Assembly (NCBI GenBank): GCA_009746045.1
Contig: RPFO01000406.1
Span: 1,594,030 to 1,658,029 of the forward strand
Origin: Mesostigma viride
Lineage: Eukaryota; Streptophyta; Mesostigmatophyceae; Mesostigmatales; Mesostigmataceae
Direction: 5' to 3'
Length of the DNA: 64,000 nt
In this document: in pieces, positions 1 through 10,145 of the stretch
How the letters are laid out: the number at the start of each line of letters is the position of its first letter
Numbering within the stretch: position 1 is the stretch's first letter
Notes under the pieces: generated by a model
Databases searched by the model: none
The model's input: only the letters and a program-made list of their open reading frames with translations
Told to the model about the DNA's origin: nothing
Position numbers and translations under genes: made by a program

Positions 1-62
1 GCAGGCAGGCAGGCAGGCAGGCAGACAGACAGACAGACAGAAAAACAGACAGACAGGGAGAG
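1..62. repeat. GCAG/GACA microsatellite
   Basis: The window opens in a tetranucleotide array: about six GCAG units passing into GACA units, then a GA-rich stretch. It is a simple repeat and continues off the left edge. Confidence 0.9.
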
Positions 63-1017
63 AGAGAGGAGCAGAAGGGGGAAAGACATGCCAAAGAGAG
101 AAGCATGAAAATGGGATAGATATTTCTTGCCAAAGAAGCACTGACAAAAAGTTTATGAATCGCTCAATCAGTAGAGAATTTTCTTTCTCTTCCACATGGC
201 TTTTGACCCACGGTAAAAGCCGCAAGCTCACACAATAGCAACAGTCATACATAAGCAGTCAACACGGATTGTGTACGTCTGTAACTTGATGGAGCATGGG
301 GAAAGAGAGCCCATTGAAAAGTTAAAGAGGGAGGATGGGGCACAAAAACGAGACCATTCTGAGCAAGAAGTGGATTTGGCAGCGGTGGTTGCATGCAAAC
401 ACTGCGCTAAGCCTACACAGCAGGACAGTATCTACTGAACTTGTCCCAAAAGCAACGCTGCGGACCATATACTCAAGATAAGTGCCAAAGTGGCCTAGTG
501 CATTCGGTGACAAGCGCAGAACAAAAACATTTTAGGAAAAAGAACAAATGTAGAAGACACAATCACACACCATGGCAGCCTCACCAACAGCGTAGAGCAG
601 AAATCGACTTGGTGGACCTACGACCTTGCAAGCTGGCATCCTAAAAAAATGCATCATCGTGGCGGGGATGTCCTATAGAGACAAACTGAAATACGGGGTG
701 TCTGAACCGCTGATTGATAATTTGCGAGCTGTTCAGCCCAGCAGAGTGTAAAATCATTTCGGACTATCAAAAGTCCAGACGACGTACTTTCATTCGTTCG
801 TATTAAGCTAGGTCCGTCGCAAGCATATAGTGAATTGCTGGTTTATTCAGTCTAATAGACGTGCAGATTATCATCACAGGCAGGATGTCTCACTGGTCGA
901 GGCAGCGACAAAAGAGTATTAAAGAATCAAGAACCTGGAATAGAAGGGCACAACAAGTGCTAATTGTAAAATGTAAGAACAACGCCTGCTACCGATAGTC
1001 AATTGCAAAAAAATTAC
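63..1017. other. non-coding stretch, probably intron 1 of the sorting-receptor gene
   Basis: No reading frame here looks like protein. It follows the splice donor of the receptor exon on the minus strand, so the nearest interpretation is first-intron sequence with later exons off the left edge. I looked on the minus strand for the next conserved receptor segment (Cys-Tyr-Phe after the Asp) and did not find it. Confidence 0.4.
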
Positions 1018-1315
1018 CTCCGCGATCCACAAGCACAATCCGCGCAAGATCCCCGGCACGGGGTGGAGCAAATTGGCGTGGTGCAAACGACGTGCAACCA
1101 TCCTTGTTTGTCTCTGGATAAACCAGCATTCCGCGAAGGCTTCCACCGTACAAGGGAACGCCTATGTTACCTATTGAAGCCTCATATTCCCCACTCAAAT
1201 CGCCCCCGGTGAGTCGAAGACTATGTCGTTCTACCACGAAGGATGCATGGGCGACAGAAGCCACCGCTACTAAGACAAACAAGGTTATCGCGGGAATATC
1301 TTTCGCCCCCGCCAT
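1018..1315 (-). CDS. vacuolar sorting receptor, first exon (partial)
   Basis: The exon reads on the minus strand from ATG at 1315 to a GT donor at 1017-1016. It encodes about 99 residues. A hydrophobic signal peptide (PAITLFVLVAVASVAHA) is followed by the start of the luminal protease-associated domain: FVVERHSLRLTG, EASIGNIGVPLYGGSL, MLVYPETNKDGCTSF and ARIVLVDRG. This is the N-terminal pattern of plant and algal vacuolar sorting receptors (BP-80 type), which load vacuolar proteins at the trans-Golgi. The exon stops after the first base of a codon beginning with G, which fits the family's VDRGD where the Asp codon would be split. The transmembrane segment and EGF repeats would lie off the left edge. 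ATG at 1315 is preferred to 1333 because it directly precedes the signal peptide. Recognition is by motif memory, not by a search. Confidence 0.72.
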
Positions 1316-1969
1316 GGCTCGAAAGAAACACACAAAACCGCCGCGATCAGCTTTCCCAAATTCCCTTCGCCAGCGTCCCTCCGCCCTGAGCTGCGTCTAA
1401 CTACAACGCTAGCCACGTCCCCGACGTACGAGGCGAGCTTTTGCCTGCACGAATGACGAATCGTGGCGTCGAGTCATCGGGATGGGGGCAGACGGGCAGT
1501 CACGCTCAATAAATGTCTCGTGTCATGCCTCAAGGCGCATCAGGTGCCCTAAGCCGTCGTCTCTGCCAATGGCGGGCTCCCAGTTGTCCCCCGGTACGGC
1601 GGCCGTCACCATCCAACCTCGCCGGGAGTCCAAGGGAGCTGCGGGCCTGATGGCGACCCGCGCAGGTAACTTACGGTCTGTGCATCGTTAAGTTAACAAT
1701 GGAATGCTGGAAATAGCGCACGACTAAAGGCATTCATAACACCGAAGCACGATGACATGCACCATTTTTATGGTTTCACACGCAGTGGCCATGCCCGACT
1801 GTATGGTACCCGGATTTGCAAAGATCGCGCATTTGTAGAAGAGCAAACTACATTTGCCAGCATAGGGGGCGTCTAATGGCACGGTTACTATACTAATATG
1901 TGTTTCAGTTAGTTTTCCCGTGATTGACGAGAAGAAACCAGTGAACGGAATTGTTGGATTTCTGAGGAA
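1316..1969. promoter_or_regulatory. shared upstream region between two divergent host genes
   Basis: This 654-bp gap separates the receptor start (minus, 1315) from the coiled-coil gene start (plus, 1970). It must hold both promoters and 5' UTRs. I see no clear TATA box at a fixed distance from either ATG and no convincing coding frame. Confidence 0.5.
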
Positions 1970-3265
1970 ATGGCTCAGGTAGCCGATGAGTTTGCCCAAA
2001 TGAGAGTTAACGATGACCAGTATGACAACTATGGTGACGATAATGGAGACGCTGGGACACCATTGTCTCCACCATATGGCGGGGTCAGGTCGGAAGCTGG
2101 GAGGACGGGAACGTATTCGCCGTCTTCAACCAAGTTCTTGGCGGCACAACGCGCCCGAAAGGCGGTGGATGAGGATGCTCAGCGCCTCGCTAATCGTGTC
2201 GCCCAGCTTAAAAAGGAGGAAGATAAAAGTCTCAAGCGCATTGCGGAGACTAAGCGAAGAGCGGAGGAAATTATGGCGTTGCGGCAGCGCAACGAAGAGG
2301 CCGCCCGTGCGAAGCAACAGATGGAGGCGGAGCGTCAGGAGGAACTGCAGCGGCAAATGGAGCTGCTGCAAGCCGAGAAGGACGAGCATATGCGCCGCAA
2401 GAGGCAGGTGGCGGAGCAGCTCTACGTGGAAAAACGTACCGAAATGCGGAAGACCAAGGAGGAGCGCGCGGAGATCGAGAAGCGTGTACGAGAGCAGCGG
2501 CTGGCCGAGCAGCAGAAAGCCATCGCGAGCAAAGAGGCCGTCAAGAAGGGCCACATGGAGGGCCGGGAAAAGGTGCTGAACGAGAAGCACAAGACAATCG
2601 ACAAGGTTCGGCAAGAGGTGGAGAAGCGCGTGGAGGAGGAGCGCGCGGAGCAGAAGGCCAAGGAGAGGGAGCTGGCCCGGCTCGCGCGCGAGGAGATGGA
2701 GCTGATCCAACGGCTGCAACAGAAGCAGCAGGAGCAGCGCAAGGCCTATGAGGAGCTAGAGCAGGCGCTGGGCATCGTGAAGAAGTCCCGCCCCTCCAGC
2801 AGGACCACCTCCTCTCGGGCAGGTTCCGCACAACCACGCCAGCCGATGGCCCAGTCACAACCAGCCCCGCGGTCCATGAGTCAGCAGCCCGCCGCGCAGC
2901 CCCAGCATGCGCCGCCGCCCCAGCAGCAACAACAGCAACACCAGCAGCAGCAACACCAGTACTACCAGCCGCCGCCACAGCAGACGTACCAACCGGTCAC
3001 GCAGGCACAGGCGCCCGGCACGCCGCCGCCCACAATCGACGATGATGACGTCATCGACGAGGAGGAGGCTGAGATCAGCGCCAAGTTCAGCGAGTACGAC
3101 CCCAAGGGGGTGGGCGTGATCGACACTTCCAACCTGGGCGCGCTGTTCCGTGACCTGGGTGAGTCCCTGGACGAGGAGCAGGTGGAACAGGCGGCGCTAC
3201 AGCTGGACCCCTCGGGCAGCGGCAAGGTGCACTATGGCGACTTTTTGATGTGGTGGAGAGGGTGA
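1970..3265 (+). CDS. coiled-coil protein with C-terminal EF-hand pair
   Basis: This is an uninterrupted 431-residue frame. Residues 1-55 are acidic and Ser/Thr-rich. Residues about 60-265 are a long Glu/Lys/Arg/Gln-rich coiled coil. Residues about 270-345 are Ser/Pro/Gln-rich and disordered, including poly-Gln tracts. The C-terminus, about 350-431, is a calmodulin-like pair: loop 1 reads DPKGVGVIDTSN, and loop 2 reads DPSGSGKVHYGD with Asp at the twelfth position. Loop 1 is poor in acidic ligands, so calcium binding is uncertain. The layout resembles cytoskeletal or ciliary structural proteins of algae and other protists, but I do not recognise a specific orthologue. The ATG at 1970 is the first in frame and the frame is intact, so this looks like a live host gene divergent from the receptor. 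Confidence 0.8.
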   Translation: MAQVADEFAQMRVNDDQYDNYGDDNGDAGTPLSPPYGGVRSEAGRTGTYSPSSTKFLAAQRARKAVDEDAQRLANRVAQLKKEEDKSLKRIAETKRRAEEIMALRQRNEEAARAKQQMEAERQEELQRQMELLQAEKDEHMRRKRQVAEQLYVEKRTEMRKTKEERAEIEKRVREQRLAEQQKAIASKEAVKKGHMEGREKVLNEKHKTIDKVRQEVEKRVEEERAEQKAKERELARLAREEMELIQRLQQKQQEQRKAYEELEQALGIVKKSRPSSRTTSSRAGSAQPRQPMAQSQPAPRSMSQQPAAQPQHAPPPQQQQQQHQQQQHQYYQPPPQQTYQPVTQAQAPGTPPPTIDDDDVIDEEEAEISAKFSEYDPKGVGVIDTSNLGALFRDLGESLDEEQVEQAALQLDPSGSGKVHYGDFLMWWRG

Positions 3266-4866
3266 GAGCTGCCGGCGTGGGCGCGCACGAATTCAAAATG
3301 GTGAGACTGGTCCTGATGTTCGCTACTTGGACCCAGGACCAGTCTTGGTGTCTACCCGGACACTGCAGCTGCGGAGCATCGCCAGTCATCGTGTCATCGT
3401 GGCGACCTCATGAGGGGCCTCTTCGTATGCATGGTGGTGGTGGTGGTGGTGGAGCCTTGAGGCGCGGGGCGGCACAAAGGTGTGGGGGGGGGGGGTTGGC
3501 GGAAATGGGGGCAAGGGCAGTCAGAGCTTTGACGACACAGATATGGTGGACCATCGGAGCTGTGGATGCATGGATGGTGACGTCTCCAGGGTGAGGATTG
3601 CAAAGCCTGCTGGGCACCGAGATGCCCGCATAACCCATCCATGTGGGCGGCTGGTACGCTCTGGCCATTTCCACGCAGGCTGTTTGGATGAATGGCAAGG
3701 ATGCTGGGATGTTTGGAATGGGTGGTGAGAAGCAAGCGTGGGGCTGTCGGCTGGTGACAGGTGGCTGGGATTTGAACCCGTGCCCACTGGAGGCATGTCT
3801 TGTCCCGCTGGATGAGCTTGTCTTACTGGACGGGCTTATCCCACTGGACGAGATGTCATGAGCAACATGGACCGCATGGGAGCGTGCAGCTGTGTGGGAA
3901 CCCAAGCGTCAAAATGGACTTGTTCACCAGAGAGCCATGCCTTGTGGCTGCCCTGTGCCCGTCTCAGCATATGGACGCAAGCACCAGCGCGCAGTTGGCG
4001 GAAGATGGAGCAGTCACGACTGCGCTGGCTTCTCGGGGCATTCGTGACACGTGCCTTCACGGTCATCCAAGGGCAGTCTACGCCGTGGTAGTCGCTGGGT
4101 AATGCTTTTGGCCCCCAATCGCGCCAGCAAGGCAGCTAGCAGCACCTTGCATGCCGGCTGCATGGATGGGCACGCGGAGGGTTGTCCAGTGGCTGCTTGC
4201 CATGTAAGGGCGCGGTCTACAGGACATGGCATGACATGTAGGAGTCCTGTCATTTCTGGGATTGGATCGCCCTCAATGAGCCTCTTGGTTGCCTTCTCTT
4301 CCCCCTCTGGGAAGAAACCTCGGAGATAGGGGCCGCTCTTTTCGTGCTGATCTGGCATCGCCATACCAGCATCATTGTTGTGGCTGAGCTTTGGGTGGGT
4401 GGAGCATGCTTTACAAGCATCATGATTGCTCGAGGTCATCATGCCATTCCGTGGTGACGTCCGTGGTAGTTACTGCAGCTTCCATGCCAGCATGGGCCAG
4501 GATGCTGCTCCTTGTGTTTCACTGTCCAACTGTTTAAAAATAGGCACCTGCCACATTAGTGATACACAGCCTGGCCAGCCAATGCCCATGACATGGATTT
4601 TACGGCGGCTAGTCCATAAATTTCGTTGGATATTTATTTATGTTTCTTTTTTTAAGCTTGAAGTTTCTACAAGAAATACCCCTTTTCACAATTCTCTGCA
4701 GCATGTCACGATGCATGGTTTCTGAAAGGTGCCAAGCCACGTAGGATGCCCGGCGATCTAGATATCAATGAGACAACCAGATACACATCAACGAGACAAC
4801 TGTGCATGGCTGGTCATTGACTAATTAAATAATTAAACACGTGCTCCCGTTGGGAGTCACGGAGCA
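3266..4866. other. 3' flank of the EF-hand gene, no further gene seen
   Basis: Reading frames here are short and compositionally biased. Visible items are a GGT trinucleotide run near 3433-3453 and three imperfect 18-bp tandem units near 3799-3853, built on GCTGGATGAGCTT. A stretch near 4840-4860 carries the CTCCCGTTGGGAG hairpin seen at LINE 3' ends in this window. I see no supportable gene. Confidence 0.6.
4838..4866 (-). repeat. LINE 3'-end-like hairpin motif
   Basis: The segment with CTCCCGTTGGGAG after an AATTAAATAATTAA stretch matches the inverted 3' end of the L1-like LINEs (compare 13525, 19820 and 24808). It is short and diverged, so this is only a probable LINE tail. Confidence 0.4.
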
Positions 4867-5088
4867 TTAAGGGGACGGGACATATCGGAATTTTTTGGCG
4901 CCAAAAAATTCGCGCCGGTACCCCCGGACGGTGAAATTGTGGTGCACAATGCGCCCACCTCGTGCGGAGGTGGCCATGGCGACGTGCGTTTCGTAAAAAT
5001 TTGCCTAATCGGCCTGGCGACAAGCGAAAAATGTACGCCGGTGGTTTTAAACGATGTACTATTTGTACGAGCCAATTTTACCCCGACT

Positions 5089-5708
5089 GCGAACTTGCTA
5101 CACTTTTTTACTGACTAGGTTGTCCCCAGTTAACAAATTAACAAATTAACAAATTAACGCCGGCGGACTACCTGCGGACTGCTTTAGGCGGAGTCGCCGG
5201 GCTGCAAGTTCCGTAACTTACCAAACTCGCCCCCGGGTGCCGCCGCACCAACTTTTACTTCTTTTCGTCACATGGCTTGCGTTGGGTTCATCGACGAGCA
5301 TCGACGCTCATCGACGGTGCAATCTGACGGCGGAGAATAAGTTCGCCACAGCACAGCGCGACGCATGGGCTAAGATCCGACAACGTGAGATGCAAAGCTT
5401 TAGACCGCATCGCTGACCGGAAATTCCGTCCAACACCGTCGTACAGTACTGCCAGTCGACCGCACCTCTGCCTTTTAACCGTCGAATGCGCAATCGATCT
5501 AGAAAGTAGAAACGTCTCCGCGCCACTTCCGCGATTTCAGTACTTTCCGTCACCCTTGACAGTTGTCGTACAATACTACAAATTAACGCCAATAGAAACT
5601 CGCCTCCATACATATATCTCGATAGAGGCATGCCTCTTATTTAATTTCAAGGTACCTCTTAATTAATCTCGGCCCCCGCCTCCGCTAATTTGCTAATTTG
5701 CTAAAAAA
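5089..5708 (+). mobile_element. SINE-like or other retroposed insertion with 20-bp target duplication
   Basis: The 20-bp word GAGCCAATTTTACCCCGACT occurs at 5069-5088 and again at 5709-5728, flanking 620 bp. The right end of the insert is a simple-sequence tail (CTAATTTG units, then CTAAAAAA), as expected of target-primed retroposition. Near its start is a triple AACAAATTA repeat. I could not recognise convincing RNA polymerase III boxes, so the class is open between a SINE and a 5'-truncated LINE 3' end. Confidence 0.55.
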
Positions 5709-5728
5709 GAGCCAATTTTACCCCGACT

Positions 5729-7438
5729 AGTATGATGTTTCATAGCCAGATATGCACAATTTGAAAAGTCGGTGCCTTTCTTAATCCAGATTTGCACGGG
5801 GGTCTAATCCGAAAATCTGGCCGCATATATTAATTTAGAATGCGTGCCTGCGACGGTAGAATTTAAGATTTGTGGGTTATAGTGATGCAGGAAGAAGCGT
5901 TAAGTAATGGAAACCGTGAAAACATCCTAAGCGGCTTCGATCTGCGGCCATTTCCCGTCATTTCTGAAATGATATCGTTCAGGCCTGCGCGATCCGCGGT
6001 CAAGCCATCCATGGCTGGCTGGCTGTCTCGCGCGCCTGGGTAGGAAATAAAGCCGGCCGTGGTACGCTCATTTGCCGCATGTCACCGCCCAGTCTGTTTG
6101 CGCTCTAAATGTTCCTGGCATGAAGCTTTGGCGCCGATTCCGGGTGTTCTTGCTATTTTGTTCGCATCTTGTTGCAGTTGCGCTATCTGATTTTCCGCAG
6201 GTTTCAATGTTTTGCCTTACGCTGCGTATGCCATGCTTCTTAAAGCTAGCAAGAGTTGATCGGGCAGTTTTGCGGCTCTGCTACACTTTGTTTTATGGAG
6301 TTTTTCATATGGTTGACATTGTATATTGCGTAGTCAAGGACCCTAGCCACCTGGGAGCGGCATCAACGTTGCAAGGAGCTGGCGAGCTCATAAACGCTTG
6401 TCTTGGCTCTTCAGCCTGCTGGAAAACAAGGTGTGAAGTTGTAGGGAAGGTGAGCATGTGTGATATAGTTATCTCCTTCCTATATGTTTTGCTTCCATTA
6501 AACATGGCTGGGGCTTCCTAGATGATAAGGATCAGGTGCTTATTATGACAATATTAAAGGATGGCCCTTTTATCCTTTAGCATCATGACTGGGTATTAGC
6601 TATGAGGTGATTCCCGCAAGTGGTCATGCCTGCTTGCGTAATGATTTAAGAGTCGGTGGATGTCTTCTTCAAGCATCTAGCATTTGCTTTACGTGCTTCT
6701 GCCCAATTTGCAGGGGGCAAGCTTAGGAATGTGCTTATGGTGTCCCTCATGCCAGTGTACCAAGCATGCAGGGTGGCAGCTATAACATGATGTACTAAGG
6801 GCAAACTAGCTCAGAATGACCTGGGATTTTGTGGCAAGCTTTTTAACATCATAAATGAATTAATTTGACTTGGTTTGGCCCAGTTGGTGGTGGGCTAGGG
6901 TGTAATAGCTCTGTTGTTTGTGCTCATAACCGGGATTTTCTGTCATTTTTTTTTTGCATGTTTACACCCATCAACATGAGTAAACGTGCTCAGAATGAGC
7001 TCAAACTTTGTGAGAGTGAAATTCCCACCCTAGGCCTTGTATAAATATCATCACTGACCCAGTTGCATGTGTCTACTATTTGATTTATTTTTTTAGGACC
7101 AAAAAAATACGTGTTTTGGGCTAAACCCCATCAAATAGTCTAAACGTGCTTATTTTGTGGTCCTAAGTAGCCAGATTTATTTGCAAGGGTGGGGATTTTA
7201 GGAAAATATGTGGTTTGGTCACATTTTGTTTGCCCAGTCTCCTAAGAAAAATCGGCCAAAAATAGCGTCTTTTTCTATTTTTAGCTCATAACTGGGTCAT
7301 GCTAGGGGGTAGTACCACCCCCAAGTGGCTGGAAAATTTTTTTTTTCACATATTTATGGTTCCCAAGCATCACTGGATTTTAATCCCATGCACAGGTCTG
7401 TTTTCCAGAAAAGTGCACTTTAGATATGTCCCATCCCC
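5729..7438. other. non-coding interior of the Kolobok-like element
   Basis: This AT-rich interior has T-runs and short, biased reading frames. The frame at 6072-6521 has no recognisable domain and I do not call it a gene. Confidence 0.55.
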
Positions 7439-7446
7439 TTAACCCC

Positions 7447-7722
7447 GATGGATGGGTGGGTGGGTGGGTGGGTGGGTGGGTGGGTGGGTGGGTGGGTGGG
7501 TGGGTGGGTGGGTGGGTGGGTGGGTGGGTGGGTGGGTGGGTGGGTGGGTGGGTGGGTGGGTGGGTGGGTGGGTGGGTGGGTGGGTGGGTGGGTGGGTGGG
7601 TGGGTGGGTGGGTGGGTGGTGGGTGGGTGGGTGGGTGGGTGGGTGGGTGGGTGGGTGGGTGGGTGGGTGGGTGGGTGGGTGGGTGGGTGGGTGGGTGGGT
7701 GGGTGGGTGGGTGGGTGGGTGG
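7447..7722. repeat. TGGG tetranucleotide array
   Basis: About 270 bp of TGGG repeats with one phase slip near 7619. It follows the right end of the Kolobok-like element and the word CCCCGATGG. CCATC-type repeats followed by CGGGG also occur next to a LINE tail near 13470-13490, so the array may have grown from a LINE tail. The Gly/Val/Trp or Thr/His/Pro frames on both strands are artefacts of the repeat. Confidence 0.95.
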
Positions 7723-7794
7723 AAGTGGATGGCCATGGGTGCACACAAGCCTACCGGTCTACTCTATCGATCTATTCTTCCTATTCTACCTATT

Positions 7795-8190
7795 CTATGA
7801 CACGGCAGGCCTCACCGCCCAGGCGGTGAAGGACATTGCCGCCAAGCCAGCCCCCGCTGGCCCGGCAGGCGATGCTCCTCCGGACCCCCCAGACCTGGGC
7901 CGCCATGGTGCTGAACCACACCACCACCTCTGCCATCGCAGCACAGCTCAAGCAGCAGACGCTCGACCGGCCTCCGCGAGGAGGCCGAGCTCGACAAGCG
8001 AAGCCTCAACGTCATCGTCAAGAACTTCGACCTAGTGGAAGGTGAGAACTCCAAGAAGCTTGCACAGGCGCTTGAGAACGAAATCCTTGGCCGCATGGGC
8101 CTCGTCGGTGAGATCAAGCTTGAGGCCCTCCGCCTTGATCCCCGCTCGCGGGTTAAGGCGGGACCGCCTCCACTGCTGCTCATCTAAGTT
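7795..8190 (+). pseudogene. LINE ORF1 fragment, copy 1 (L1-like)
   Basis: This covers the middle of an L1-type ORF1. It starts at the end of the coiled coil (AGLTAQAVKDIAAKPAPAGPAGDAPP), then crosses frames into the RRM-like part: SLNVIVKNFDLVEGENS, ENEILGRMGLVGEIKL and RVKAGPPPLLLI. ORF1 proteins of L1-like LINEs chaperone the LINE RNA. The N-terminus and C-terminus are absent, and at least one frame change lies near 7965-8000. The same protein recurs at 8451, 13112, 18274-19560, 20018 and 23508. Confidence 0.75.
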
Positions 8191-8302
8191 TAAAGAACAT
8201 AGCGAACAAGATCACGTCCGGCACTGAACGCAAATGGTTTTCACCTTTGCGGCGTGCCAAATCAGAAGATTACGTTCCTCATACGCCACAATGATGAATT
8301 TA
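8191..8302. other. junction between two LINE pieces
   Basis: This short stretch includes a word beginning GTTTTCACCTTTGCGG followed by GTGCCAAATCAGA. The same word lies near 19560-19590 beside the 5' end of another LINE copy. No gene is seen. Confidence 0.4.
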
Positions 8303-9287
8303 AGCCACGAGCCACGAGGTAGCCATGGCTGACGGCGGAGCTCATAACTTTCACGTTTGGGCACCGAATTCGGCTGTGAATATCACACAATCGCTTCGTC
8401 TTTCTAAGACGCACACGCTGATATAATTTTCCGAAGCTACTGTGCAATATATGACGAGCAAACGCTCCTCGATGCAACGCAGCCTGGCGGCTGGGCTAGG
8501 CCATGAAAATACGTCGATCTGCAGCTCCAGCTGCAGCGTCGCCGTCAAGTCCGGCAGGCGGCTGTGACACTAGTCGCGCACTGGTGGTCGCCCCGCTTCC
8601 TCCCGGGCTTCATGCCTCGCCTTCAGCTAGCCTCGCCTGAGCCCAAACGCAGCCGCCCAACCGAACCTAGCTGGTCTGAGTAAGACTTTGACGTTGACGG
8701 GTTATTTTCCACCTTCGACGTGAACAGACCCGGCTATTAATTTCGACTGGCCACACATCCGGATACTGGAGCTCCTGTTTTATGGGTCGTACGCCTCCCT
8801 TCTTGACCTGTGCCAGCGCCTCCAACCAACGCCACAAATGCTTCCGCAGCCAGTATGACGGCCAGTTTCAGCCCCGCCCACCTGACCTGTCTGGCTGGTC
8901 GCGACCGCGCCTTCGATCAGCTTGCCGCCCTCTTTTCCATCCTTCAGCGTGCCTCCGCGGACCTCTGGAAACCCATCCCCTTGACCGAATCCACCCTCCT
9001 CCTCCACCTCCACGAAGCCATCTCACAGCACGTGACGCCCCTAGCTGCAGATGTGGCAGCTGTGGGTCGCACACTGGCTGCTGAGCTCCCCACCATCCCC
9101 ACCGCCACCACCACCCTCCTCGCCTCCACCCCCCCGGGCCCCCCCCTCCGACTCCACCGACTCCATCACCGCCCAGCTCCGCGACATCGACCAGCACCTT
9201 AAGGACAATGCCATCGCCATCGAGGTCCTGCAAAACACCGCAGGGCTCACCGCCCAGGCGGTGAATTAAGGAAATTGCCGCTTACTA
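8303..9287 (+). pseudogene. LINE copy 2, 5' UTR and first part of ORF1
   Basis: The 5' UTR (8303-8450) matches two others in the window, at 19876-20017 and, inverted, at 19397-19560. It begins with GAGCCAC heptamers. ORF1 starts at ATG 8451 (MTSKRSS, like the other copies), breaks soon after, and continues as the coiled-coil region with SQHVTPLAADVAAVGRTLA and AQLRDIDQHLKDNAIAIEVL up to the Kolobok insertion point at 9288. The rest of the copy resumes at 13108. Several frame changes make it dead. Confidence 0.75.
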
Positions 9288-9296
9288 GGGGTCCGG

Positions 9297-10145
9297 ACAC
9301 ACCGGAACCCCCCCAAATTGAATACACATGTTTTGCACTCAATACCCATTCTGGCAATGCAAATTATGATGGGGGACCATAAATATGACCCTTGGGCATG
9401 CATCTGGCTACTTTTTGAGTTCAAGGCCCATCACCATACATGTGCACGGAGCTATTTTTAGCGCGCACACCCCCTAAAAGCATGGATTGCCTAATGCCTA
9501 GGACAACCCCCCCACACTTGTGGACCAAACACCATATTTTTGTCAAATCCCCACCCAGACCAAAGAATGGAGCTAATTTGCAGCACCAAAATCGCACGTC
9601 TGGGCATACTTATGCAGTTTACCGAAAAATACGTCTTTTTTGTGACAAAAAAAAAAAAATCAAATCAAATACGCATGGGTTGGGCCCAGGGAGATAAAAA
9701 TAACTTCCACAGGGTGGGAATATCAATGGGACCAATTTTCAGCTCATTCTGACCACGTATGTGAACAGTTATGTTCTTTTGTATGAAAAAAAAATGCACG
9801 AAAATACGGTTTTATTCCAAATGGCTGCACCAATCACAACCTTGCCCACCACCAAGTGGGGCAAACAAGGTGCCAGCACGTCACTGATTATGCAAACTAT
9901 CATGGTCTCAAAATTCAGGCCATTCTAAGATAGAATCATGGCATAAACTACTGCCATCAACTACCACCCTGTAAGCCATGCAACATGCAGGCAAAGGGGT
10001 TCCACCAATACATGCATAGACAATCCCCCTGCTGGGGCAGGGCAGAGTCAATAAACATCATGAAAGTAAAAATAAACAACACCATGGTCCTACAATGCAA
10101 CACCCATGATGGCATGAGGCACCTAATAACACATGGCGGCTAGGA
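9297..10145 (-). other. 3' untranslated interior of the Kolobok-like element
   Basis: This AT-rich stretch lies downstream of the transposase stop, with an A-run at 9646-9658. Words such as AATAAACATC near 10050 could serve 3'-end formation. No coding frame is supported. Confidence 0.45.

Larger units (their letters stand above)
4871..7438. mobile_element. Kolobok-like non-autonomous DNA transposon
   Basis: The element is bounded on both sides by TTAA (4867-4870 and 7439-7442). Its ends are inverted: the left begins GGGGACGGGACATATC and the right ends GATATGTCCCATCCCC, differing at one base. Just inside the left end lies a CGCCAAAAAATTC...CGCCGGTACC motif that also occurs inside the right end of the autonomous element at 9288-13107, so the two are one family. 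TTAA target duplications and G-rich ends fit the Kolobok superfamily. piggyBac also uses TTAA, but the related element encodes a different transposase. No transposase frame is present inside. Confidence 0.75.

Noticed and set aside
1-1000. Second exon of the sorting receptor
   Set aside because: No minus-strand segment matches the conserved sequence expected after the split Asp codon.
2013-2978. Overlapping long frames on both strands of the EF-hand gene
   Set aside because: They are shadows with Arg- or Leu-rich composition expected from reading a GC-rich coiled-coil gene out of frame.
3266-4800. Further exons or genes after the EF-hand gene
   Set aside because: Frames are short, both strands are equally open, and no family motifs are seen.
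6072-6521. 149-residue frame in the non-autonomous Kolobok-like element
   Set aside because: It has no recognisable domain and lies in AT-rich non-coding DNA. Hydrophobic stretches alone were not enough.
7380-7829. Long Thr/His/Pro and Gly/Val/Trp frames
   Set aside because: They are translations of the TGGG array and occur in nearly every frame.
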